From the NCBI GenBank assembly GCA_037576215.1, contig JBANDB010000001.1, forward strand, positions 4,092,001 through 4,156,000: 64,000 nucleotides of DNA, in the 5' to 3' direction. The translations under genes and the position numbers were made by a program. The DNA comes from Armillaria gallica. Lineage: Eukaryota; Basidiomycota; Agaricomycetes; Agaricales; Physalacriaceae. The notes beneath the pieces were generated by a model, which saw only the letters and a program-made list of their open reading frames with translations, had not been told where the DNA came from and made no database searches. Of the stretch, positions 45,656-55,662 are shown piece after piece (within the stretch, counting starts at the first letter, position 1; each line of letters starts with the position of its first letter).

Positions 45656-46904
45656 GGGGCTATGCAGTGAAGAACGACTACTCTCAATGCTCTGCATCTC
45701 AACAGTTTCTCGAAGTCGCCAGGTCATCGTTATTGTGACCTTCATGGTGAGTTCTATACTTCCATGCCAAATTCCCTTTAATGCAAGTGCAGGGCTGCCT
45801 GCATTCATGGACGCTTAAGGCAATACCGCGACGGGGAACAAGTGTCTTTTTTGGTAGATAATGGTACCGGTTATCATATTCATACCGGTGCGACTGGGAG
45901 GCGGACGGCATCCCAGGCCAACAACACCGTGCTCAGGACACTATAGGCGTAGTCTATTGTTTAACGCGGGTTGGTTGCCGTTCAAGGGCGTTATGACAAA
46001 GCCTCATATAATGTGATGGCCTTGCGTCGGCACCGCGCCAAATCGATTAGGTTTTGAGCTTACCGGCGGCAAGTTTGGCATGCCGAATTCAAGCCGGCTA
46101 GCGCGTTTCGACAGAAAATACAGCTTGCTTCGCTTTCCCTCCATAATTGTTCTATTTGACATTACCATACACTTTGAACATTATATATCCTGCTTCTCCT
46201 TAGTTTATTACGCGTCCTAAGACCCTGTAATACAAGAATTATGCATTGCCGGAGTCCCATCAGATTTGTAATAACTGAGTTGAATGATAGATAGCCTATT
46301 TAAGCAACAGACTCCATACACTCACTACAACCTCACCCCCACCGTAGTCGTGTATGTTGCGTCTGTCTACGAGAGACTACTATAGGCGGCATCAAGCCAA
46401 CGGTGGTGTCCTCGCCGACACACCCGTCAACGTTTCTATGAACCAATGCGACTCACAACTTATTGAAGTGATAGCTCTGTTTCTTTCTTTGATACGTGGG
46501 AACGCTGCCGTCAAATGCCCTTCACCTCACCCCGAGCTATAATGAGACCTAGGTTTCCCATCTTTTGTGTGTGTGCGCGTGCCAGCTCACCATAGGGGAT
46601 CATCGATGCACATGGACCAGGGTCACTATCTGTCGTTTTCTCCGCCACCGCCCATTGATAGTAATACCGTTTCACCAGTACATCGTCCTTTCCCGATCGT
46701 ATGGCATACACTGCTGCGTTCATATTGCCGCCGCGACTCCCCATGGTGTAATACTGGGCTTCATGTATTCATACCCCCTGACTCATGCCCTACCGCGGTA
46801 CCGATCGTACTTTGCTCAATTGGGACTCACATCAATCAACATATCAGTATTGAGTACTTTAAAAAGGAGAGCATCCGGATCTACGGTTATACCAGGACGG
46901 AAAA
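45656..46904. other. Intergenic about 1.2 kb, no supported gene
   Basis: No coding signal. The overlapping short frames near 46565-46912 lie on both strands and in several phases. Confidence 0.5.
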
Positions 46905-48192
46905 TTAAGTGATATAAAATATGGGTTCATGTTTGTGGTCACCCGACACAACAGGCTCCTGATTTGCCCAACGAGGCAAATTTTTGACGAAGTTAACAAA
47001 ACTTACACCCTTTCCCGGCATGTCCAGCCTCAGGGAACAAATGAGACTGTTGGTGAACAGACCACGGCAAACATTTCCTATCTGCCCCTCATGCGCCTGC
47101 TGGTAGTCCTGGCAAGCGGCAAGCAAGACATGTGATGTTACATCTTGCTGCCAATCTGCCGCCATCACAGACTTCCTTGTTGCATAGTCCGGAAACATCC
47201 GTCGCAGATTGTCGTCTCCGGCTTTGAGCATGAGCTCGAGGGATGACTCCGTTGAGTTCAGAATGGTAGCCTGCGCAGGACGGGCTCGAACCCGGTGCAC
47301 GGGTTGCAAGGCCTTGGTAGCGCCGGCAGAAAAACAACAGTCCAGAATGACCGTAATTTTGTGGCCTTTTTGTCTGGCGATCTCGGTGAAAATGACGTTC
47401 AGTTCGCGGCCGCTGATGTCGGGAATGGCGGCGGGGGAAGTGGTGTCAACGGGATCCTTATCCATAGGACAAAGTGCTTGTATGAAGCCAGTTTGTGCAA
47501 ACAAACTATTTTCGGTGAAGTAGTCGTTACATCGGTATGTAGAACCGTGTCCCGAGAAAAAAATTATAATGTGGTCGTTTACGAGGATGTCGTTATTGGT
47601 AGCGAGGCCACATAGGGTATTGAGGATGTTTTCCCGAGTGGGCTTGTGAGCGGATGATGCACTGGGGTCTGGTTCAGCGGAGCCGAGTAACAGTTGAATA
47701 CGGTCACTACTTTAAGTCGTCCTTAAAATAATTCGCCATGGCTTGGGCGTCCGCTACAGCGCCTGATAAGGGGTATTGCTGGTATGCATCGATTCCTGGC
47801 ACCGAAACTAGCCAGCATCGGGCAATGGCTTCCTCTGAATCCTTCCTGGTCCCACCCTGAAACTAATGATCAATACAGATCTCGGTGACTAGCAAACTAG
47901 ACTTACGCCCATCTCGTCTGCCCTATGCTCGCGGAGCTCGCGGAGCCGTTCAAGTTGCTGAAGTCTCTGTTCCATCTGGAATCCGTATGCCTTCGTCCTA
48001 TCAAAGACCTCTGCGGCGTACACCGGCTCTGCGAGCCCATAGGACTTTGCTAGCTCCTTCTCGAAGCTTTCTAAAAGCTCGTATTCCGAGGCATTTGGCC
48101 TGCCCCCGACCTGGCTGAACGTTAGTAACGAGCTACCTGCATAAAATCGGTATTACATTCGAGGGATCGGCGGAGGTTTCTGGTACGTCCAT
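46905..48192 (-). CDS. Caspase-like (C14) protein with catalytic dyad retained, copy 4
   Basis: Start ATG at 48190-48192 (MDVPETSADPSN), intron with a textbook TACTAAC branch site, then an exon rich in Glu/Leu/Arg (SFEKELAKSYGLAEP to LQQLERLRELREHR), likely a coiled coil. Another intron follows, then the caspase core: CWLVSVPGIDAYQQYPLSGA, ADAQAMANYFKDDL, IIIFFSGHGSTYR with the catalytic His, and KITVILDCCFSAGATK with the catalytic Cys. The small-subunit-like part has TSHVLLAACQDYQQAHE, GLFTNSLICSL and GDHKHEPIFYIT. It has diverged from copies 1-3 and is the only one here expected to cleave substrates. One apparent frame break lies near 47712 between KDDLK and SSDRIQLLLG, before the catalytic residues. 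It may be a base-calling error. Confidence 0.8.
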
Positions 48193-48979
48193 TTTCTTGA
48201 ATGCAACAAATTCTAGAGAAGATGGCGACATTGAGGTTGAGGGGGAAAAACAGAAACAAAAAAACACCTACTGATCAGAGCCGTCCCTTTGCCAAAAGAA
48301 AGTTTGAAATGTGAGAAATTGACTCGGAATGCGGCGAAGAGAAGGAGTGAACAGTCCGATACTTTTTCAAGTACAGAATGGCGTGAGTGACACCGCGCGA
48401 TACAGCCTGGTCACGCCAGTCGTTCTGCAGTGCAAACGTTCATGTCCTAACATCGTCACACGATGATCTGCGCGAAGTAGAAGACGTCGTACGTTGTGAG
48501 TCCACTCCGCGGATCAAACCTATAAACATAGGACTAGCTATGAATGACTGAAGAGATCAATAAGCCTCCTCATATTCGTCCCTATAGCTTTGGCCCACCC
48601 GAAGTATTGATATTCATCCTGCGAAAACCACCAGCTGAGGCCCCGGTTGAAGTAAACCTGGTGAAAGCTCTTCTTTCGAGCCTGCTTGATGACTGACGTA
48701 AGTCCAACCTAAATCGAAGATCTGGCGAGGAATCTCAGCACACTGATGTTGGAAAGTTGGTTACACAAACCTTTGGGCCTTGGGATTTGACGAAAGTGAA
48801 ACCTACAGAGTTGTTTTGGTGCCAGGACCTGCAGTCTGTTGCACAGGTCATTGGTACTGAGGTAGGAACAGGTAGGAACATGTTACACACGAGAAGATCG
48901 GAGAACGTCAGTGACAGCCTAGCGATCTTGATGTTGGTCCCCATCCGTCAGCCTGGCAAGCTGCTTCTAGATGTAAGCA
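48193..48979. other. Intergenic, no supported gene
   Basis: Upstream of caspase-like copy 4; no coding signal. Confidence 0.5.
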
Positions 48980-49400
48980 GGGGCGGTCAGAGTCACCAGA
49001 ATTGACGATTCTGGGGACGATTCTGAAAGTGATTCTGTACGCAATTTCGGACAACCGGAGGCGATTCTGAAATCATCTCCAGGAGGGGACCATACTTGTG
49101 GGAACGAGACGTCTTCAGAATCGCCTTGGCCTGGTGAACGTTACATACTATGTGTGTGCATCAGACAAGTTGCACTGGCAATGAAATCGTGGATGTTCTG
49201 GATGGTGGTGGTGTCGGCGAGCTGCCCAGACCTGATGCGGAATTTTGATGATGGTCACACGATTCTGCGCGGTTCGCAATTCTGCCACGATTCTGTCAAC
49301 AAAACTGTACCAGAATCGCGACTCTGAGTCGGACAGAATGAGGCCGGACCGAGGAGTCCGGCCATCTGACCAGTCCGACCGGGAGTTCTTCTCACTGCGA
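48980..49400. repeat. Dispersed GATTCTG / CAGAATC word cluster
   Basis: The word GATTCTG or its complement CAGAATC occurs about ten times in 340 bases (around 49009, 49018, 49029, 49070, 49114, 49260, 49288 and 49311), often within CGATTCTG. At the right edge it gives way to AGTCGGAC, GGCCGGACC and AGTCCGGCC words. Spacing is irregular, so it is not a simple tandem array. Confidence 0.6.
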
Positions 49401-49689
49401 TTTGCCCCAAATTTATGCCTACAGTTAACGATACATACCTTTGATCGTAAAAAGAGTTTTTCAACGAACGAAATACGATTATAGATGGACGCAGCAAAAA
49501 GGTGCTCAAGTGGCTGTGTTGCATTGCTTCCCGATTGGGTTGGTACTTTCGAGACTTGTCTACGAGCTTTTGGGAGCGGTACATGACTATGCTAGATACT
49601 AGGAAAAGTTCATGAATATGTCAGAATATCATTTCCAACATTTATCGAGGAGAAGGAACGTACACGGTGACTTATAGCCCTCGATTTGG

Positions 49690-49935
49690 CTTGCCATGTG
49701 GCCAGTCCAGACCGATCCGGACTCCAAGCGAAAACACCTTCCTTCCTTCGATTAACATCCCTGAAGTCAACCGTATAGTAGGGAGGGAAGCATAAATATC
49801 AATAGAACTTATTTCCAGTACTTCAACGCTCATGCCTCCGCTGTAGGAATAGATTTAGCGGTGTCCGGACTCATGGTCAGACTCGGACTGGTCGGACGGT
49901 CGCTGGCTCCGGCCTCGAGTCGGACGACATACCGG
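49690..49935. repeat. Second cluster of TCCGGAC / GTCGGAC words
   Basis: CCAGTCCAGACCGATCCGGA near 49700 and GTGTCCGGACTC, GACTCGGACTGGTCGGACGG and GAGTCGGACG near 49860-49930 echo the end of the preceding cluster at 49330-49385. The two may be edges of one decayed element just upstream of YTM1. Confidence 0.5.
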
Positions 49936-50067
49936 AACACGGACCGAAAGTGTCACACTACCGTCACTGCCGTGACAATAATCTCGTTTTCACAAAGAAA
50001 ATCCGTGTTAACGGTATCGAAGACGCCCAGAGCCTTCGCAGCCTGTAGTTTCACTTTAAAACCCAAA

Positions 50068-51604
50068 ATGGCCTCTTCATCGTCCTCAGGGCCCTCCGTC
50101 CCGGTAGTATTCACTACTCAGACACCATACCCTCTTCCAACCCAAAAATTCATGATCCCAGCAACATGGAAGCGGTTCCAACTTTCTCAGCTAATAAACA
50201 AGGCCCTTTCTCTGTCGACCCCAGTACCATTTGACTTTTTGGTGAAAAAGGAAGTCCTTGCCAGTAGTCTGGGGGAGTGGTGTGCAGAGAATGGTGTTGC
50301 GGAGGTTCGTCCTTTGTTCATGAAGTATGATTTCAGTGATCCTTACGACTATGCAGGAAGAAACCTTGGAGATCGAATACATTGAATCTCTTCTTCCTCC
50401 ACAGAAGATGTCTGACCAGCCTCATGAAGACTGGGTTTCGTCAGTTTCTTGTGAACTTCAAGGGTGTGTGAGTGTTCTTTTGGCGTCTTTTTCGTATATT
50501 GGTCGGCAAGACTCCCCGTTCTATCTTGATCTCAGAACTTGTTTTCTGTCTTTTATAATTGTCCGAGGCAACTTTTCTGACGATTTTTTGAATAGGTACT
50601 TCCTAACCGGGTCTTATGACGGCGTAGTTCGTGCATTTGACTACTCTCAAAAGTTGGATACGGCCTGCTCTATCCATTCTGCACCCATATCTTCTATATG
50701 CGTGGTTCCTGCGAACGTGGATGACGGTTCACACCTTGTAGCAAGTGCCTCGCATGACTTGACTGCTCAGTTGACGCGTATTACACTGGGCGCTGAAAAA
50801 TCGCGTTCACAGTCACTCGCAACGCTGCATCTACATACGTTGCCCCTGGCCTCAATCGCGTCGAACGCCACAGGCTCGCACCTACTGACTGCCTCTTGGG
50901 ATGGTCTCGTCGGTCTTTGGGATACCAAAATACCCACCAGCGACGAAGTCCCAGAGGAAACTGTCGACCACGAACGAAAAAAGAGGCGAAAACTCGATGC
51001 ATCGGCCAAACCAAAACGCAAAGCACCTCGCGCGGTACTAAAATCGCACACTTTGCGAGTATCTCGAGCTCTGTTCAGCGACAATGATAGCAAAACCGCA
51101 TACAGCTGTGGATTCGATTCCACAGTGCGGACATGGGACATTGAAAACGAAATCTGTACCCAAACCATCGTAAGTGCTGCGTCCCTTTTGGAAGGCCTCT
51201 GTAGTGATCCTCATTGATAGACTGCTTCTGAAAAACCATTCTTGGATATGATCATCACGTCGGATGGCAACACGGCACTGGCAGCCTCGACTGATCGCAC
51301 CGTATCGCTGTACGATTTGCGTGCCGGCGTCGTATCCGGCACCGGGTCGCTTATGCATCCCGCAACCCCATCATGCGTGGCCAAGGCATCGTCGTCGCTC
51401 CACCAGATCGTCAGCGGTGCCTACGACGGCGTCGTCCGGCTGTGGGATCTACGGAGCACCAAGGGTGCGTTGTCGAGCTTCAAGGCCTGGGAAGGGAAGA
51501 AAAAGGTGCTCGCCGTCGACTGGAAGAGAGGCCTTGTTGGCGTCGGTGGTGAAGGCGGATTGGAGGTATGGAAAGCGGGAGAAGATGGCAGTAATTCAGG
51601 ATAG
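50068..51604 (+). CDS. YTM1: Ribosome biogenesis protein YTM1 (WDR12)
   Basis: ATG at 50068, TAG at 51602-51604, three introns (first about 50304-50357, second about 50463-50595, third about 51171-51219), about 440 residues. The N-terminal NLE domain (about residues 10-85: VVFTTQTPYPLP, PFDFLVKKEVLASSL, EETLEIEYIE) binds the MIDAS domain of the AAA ATPase Rea1 in the family. A WD40 propeller follows with GSYDGVVRAFD, ASHDLTAQL, ASWDGLVGLWDT, GFDSTVRTWDI, STDRTVSLYDLR and AYDGVVRLWDLR. A basic insert (ERKKRRKLDASAKPKRKAP) lies between blades and is a likely nuclear/nucleolar signal. YTM1 works with ERB1 and NOP7 on 60S pre-ribosomes. No frame breaks seen. Confidence 0.95.
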
Positions 51605-51870
51605 ATCGGCTAAAAATTATATTGACTGCGGTATTTGACATAATATTTTGCGGCAATATGTGCTCTCCTTTTTGACATAGGGTATGTTAGAACATGTCTA
51701 CAATATTTTCGTGGGATGTGCATGTAACGTTGGCATCGCCGGTAAGACCAGTGTCAGTCTGAGTGTGGAAGCGAGGATCAATGCGGCACGTGCACTCACC
51801 GCCACGTACACCGTGACTTTTGTACACGTCTCTTTCGTTCCTTCGCCTTTTCGTTTCTTCATTTTCTACC

Positions 51871-53111
51871 ATGTCCTCCAGGATCAACATTGCTCGCCCA
51901 CAGTCGAGCTCATACAGCGTCGACCCCCATGGGCTCTCGAATTCTCGTCCATCGTCAGGCTACCGAGCAGCCAACCCAGAAGATCCTCTGGAGAAGCTAC
52001 GAACGATTAGCAAGACCATCGAGGACAACATCGAGATCTACACCCAACCATTGAAACCCCATTTGCCGGCAATTGGGCGTTTTCTTATCGTGGTGACCTT
52101 CTTGGAGGACGCACTCAGAATCATGACCCAGTGGGGAGACCAGATTTGGTACTTGCAGCAGTATGTGCTCTGACCTCGCTACCCGCCGTTCTCAGGATTT
52201 AACTACGGTGAATAGCCACAGAAAGTTTCCTTGGGGCATTTCACATTTCTTCCTTATTCTCAACGTTATCGTGAGTTTGCTCTTTATTGTGCAAATGGCG
52301 GTGTTCACTCGTTCACAGACAATGCTGTCCGCGTCTTCTGCGGTTATTCTCAAGCGATACACGGAATATGCAGTTGCAGGTCTCTTGGGCGTGGTCATCA
52401 TCAGGGTTTCGGTTACGGACTCATATTCGACATGACCTTTTTCCTGCGCAACCTGAGTGTCATCGGTGGCCTCTTATGGTTTTCAGCGACTCGATGGTTA
52501 CACGAAAGAAACTATTTGCCGGCATCCCTACTATCAGCGAAACTGACCGCAAAAAATAGTACGTCTAGTCGTCTTGGATATTTGGATTAGCCTAACGCCT
52601 GCCTAGCTTCCTTCTCGCCGGTCGCGTTCTTCTCATTTTCCTATTCCTCGGTTTCATCATTCAAGGCAAATGGAGCATTGCGCGTGTCTTTGTGTCAATA
52701 GTCGGTCTCGCTGCGTGTATCATGGTTGCCGTTGGTTTCAAAGCCAAGTGGTCTGCCGCGTTCCTCGTTATTGTTCTCAGCTCGTTCAACGTCTTTGCGA
52801 ACAACTGGTGGAGCGTTCCGTCTGCGCACCCGCAAAGGGATTTCCTCAAGTGTGTCTTTCTATGATATCCTTATGTACATCCTCTGACGATTTTATAGAT
52901 ATGATTTCTTCCAGACACTTTGTACGTTTAGAAGGAGTTTTATTTTATTTTATTCTTCTTGCTGACTCTAATTGTAGCCATCGTTGGCGGTCTTATACTT
53001 TTGGTGAACATGGGACCTGGTAAGTATCAAGACTTGCGTTCCCCACATTCGTATCTTACTTTTGCATCCCCAGGTGGTCTTTCTGTGGACGAGAAAAAGA
53101 AGACCTACTAG
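51871..53111 (+). CDS. ERV29: ER cargo receptor SURF4/ERV29
   Basis: ATG at 51871, TAG at 53109-53111. The N-terminal cytosolic region (about 55 residues) leads into IEDNIEIYTQPLKPHLPAIG and FLEDALRIMTQWGDQIWYL, conserved in SURF4. Several membrane segments follow, with GFGYGLIFDMTFFLRNLSVI and FLLAGRVLLIFLFLGFIIQG. The protein ends GGLSVDEKKKTY, where KKTY is a KKxx di-lysine ER retrieval signal. It sorts soluble secretory cargo into COPII vesicles. Two one-base losses break the frame near 52402 (between VVII and QGFGYG) and near 52475 (between IGGLL and MVFSDSMVTRKK). Conserved sequence continues on both sides of each, so sequence error is the best reading. Convergent with ENP2, 129 bases between stops. 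Confidence 0.93.
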
Positions 53112-53240
53112 GAGGAGAGTGGATGGGGCGGTCAGTATGTTGGACACTCCTACATTTGTATGTAATTGGCCTTTCCCCCAAAACTACAGCTTCAGCTTTC
53201 AAATTAAATCGAAGGCTTGTAACATAATATTCCAATAAGA

Positions 53241-55662
53241 TCACATTCTCCGGAATACGTTCTTACTTCCACTCCGTACGCCCTGTCTGCGTTGGGTTCG
53301 GCCTTTACGATCATGCTCTGCCACCTCGGCCATGGGTTCGCCGCCCCGTTCAAGGCCGGCACCGAAGGTTTCAACACCTTTGCGCTTGTGTTGAGACTTG
53401 GCACCAGCGTTTGACTAGAGCTCGAAGGCACCCAGCTAAGCTCCACCTCGCCATCGTTCGGATTCGACCGAGGTGCGGCCTTAGACGGACCTTTGCGGCG
53501 TTGACCAAAGGTGGCGTCCTTGTTCATGCCCCGAGAGCCATTTTGCACACGCATAGGTACCATATTGACATTTGCCACCCGATTTTGCTGCCGCGTTCGG
53601 TCATACGCTTCCTTTGCACGAACATTTTGTTGTCCAGGACGCGCTCGTCGGTCGAATTTGGTAAGCTCTGAGATGAAACCGTTGAGTGCATGAAATATAA
53701 ACACAAGGGGAAAAAATTACCGCCGGCGTCACTGCTATCACTTCCACTCTCGCTTCCGTCGTCGCTGTCGTCTTCGCTATTGCCAAGGCCATCGGATGAA
53801 ATTTTATCGCTCTCCTCTTCCTCATCTTCAACCGCTGTTTTACCTTTACCAATTCTAGGTTGCGCCACCGACGAGGGGTTGAGCAATGCAAACTCGCGGC
53901 TAGTCTCGTCGATTGCAAATGCCGCATCTTCAAACACTTGAGAGAACCGCGGGTCACTCAGCAAATTGGGTTTCTGCTGTTGGCTGGTTGGGTCATCCAC
54001 GTCCATTGCATTCTCCCCTTTCTCTCTGCCGTCTTGCGTTTCTTCTTCAAGGCGCGCTCCTCATCCTTCAATATCTTCTCCGCCAGCGCTTTGTTCACCT
54101 TGACGCCAACATCCTTCTTCGTCCGGATACGCGTCTCGGCCATCTTGTCCATCTTTTCGCGGACCATCTTTTCTCGGTGTTCGGCGTACGCAAATGGATT
54201 GACAATGAGACGCGCCGTCTCATAAAGCTTGAGCGAGACGAAGTACCCATGCATGTACGGCTTCAAGGCAGGTGTACCAACGAGGTGATCCAGGCCCAAT
54301 CTGAAGATATATCATTAATCAGCCACATGAAGAAACTCGGAAATAGTAAACACTCACGTCGACAATTCCTTTCTCTCAACAAACTTGTAATCTTCGTAAA
54401 CCGACCGCAAGGTCTGGTCTTCCATCTCCTCGGTGATATTTTCAAGGAAGCTGGCCCACCGTGGTGCGGGTCCGAGTTGCGGAATGTGATAAGTGCCCAT
54501 TTGAATACCTTCGTTGGCAGTCATTAGAAGCCCACTCCCGGGAACGTGGTGAACGTGATTGAGGTCAGTGGCAGGTGTGATAGAAACGAAGTTGGTTGAG
54601 GGCTAGAAGTAAATCATTACCTTATGGTCGAAGTGTGCACGGCGGGTACAACATACCGTGTTTCGATCCCAAATTTTGATAACCTTCTTGTCAGCACTGA
54701 GGATCATGCCGTCTCCAGCCATACGGCTACCACCTTCGATCCATAGGAGACTTTTCACCGGAAGTCCGTAACCTTGGTCCTTCATAGCAAACGGCCGCGC
54801 CGCTCGAATATCATACAACAGTGAATGACCCGTCGATGTTCCCACCGCGTAAGTAAGCCCATCATCACGAGATGCCAACGCCGTCACACTAACAACATCT
54901 GGCGTCGAAAGCCTGCTCGTCGGTATTCGCAGGATCCCTACGCAAGATCTCGATCGGGGATCCCAAAAATGAACCGAACCGCTGCCGTCTATCCCAAAGC
55001 CCCACAGTTGATGCGCTGGGTTGACATCAACAACGTTCACTCCAGCGATTTCTTCGTCAGCCTGCAGGACCAAGGGAGTCATAAATCGACCTTGATCTAG
55101 ATTGAGGCGATATATCTCATTACCGGAGGCGGAAAATAGAGCGTCACACGAAGGGAAATGATAGGCAAGTGAACGTCCAAACCGCGGTATTCGTGTCCGG
55201 TAATGGAAGCCGCCTTGTGTGTGTAACTCGATGGTGCGGTCATTTTGTAGGTGTATTGATTTAGTCCAGTCGTCGGACAGCATCTATGATAACGTATGAT
55301 GAGCAAAAAGGGCCTTCCAGACCGTGAAGAGACGACTCACGTACAACAAAGTCAACATTTTCTGCATCCGTATGCCGTTCAAACTTTTGAGACAGCTGGC
55401 TCAAGTCCCATACCCTCATTTGAGGTTTGTACGTCCCGGTAGCTATAGCATGGGTACCATCTCGTGTAGTTTTGATACGGTTACTGGCCTCTGGGAATTC
55501 AAAGCCCTGAATGAGCTCAATGGTACCCTCGAAGTATTCCCGTATAGCGCGTTTTCCTTTACCAGCTCGTTTTCGGGTGAGCCAGTCGGGTAAAGACGAC
55601 GAGGAGCCTGCGGCGGCACCATTAACAGTGTATACTTTCACGTCTTGTGCGTCTGCAACCAT
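53241..55662 (-). CDS. ENP2: Nucleolar protein ENP2 (NOL10)
   Basis: ATG at 55660-55662, TGA at 53241-53243; about 700 residues. The N-terminus VKVYTVNGAAAGSSSSLPDW and LPDWLTRKRA is typical of ENP2. WD40-like blades follow (YKPQMRVWDLSQL, GSVHFWDPRSRSCVG, TSTGHSLLYDIR, KKVIKIWDR), then the conserved helical part (EMEDQTLRSVYEDYKFV, KPYMHGYFVSLKLYETARLI) and the NUC153 motif (LSDPRFSQVFEDAAFAIDE). An acidic Ser/Asp stretch and the basic end (RKGVETFGAGLERGG, TQRRQGVRSGSKN) close it. ENP2 acts in 40S maturation as part of the small-subunit processome. Two one-base losses shift the frame: one in a run of four C/G at 54015-54018 (between AERKG and ENAMDVD) and one near 53415 (before NAGAKSQHKRK). 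Both look like homopolymer or base-call errors. Confidence 0.93.
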
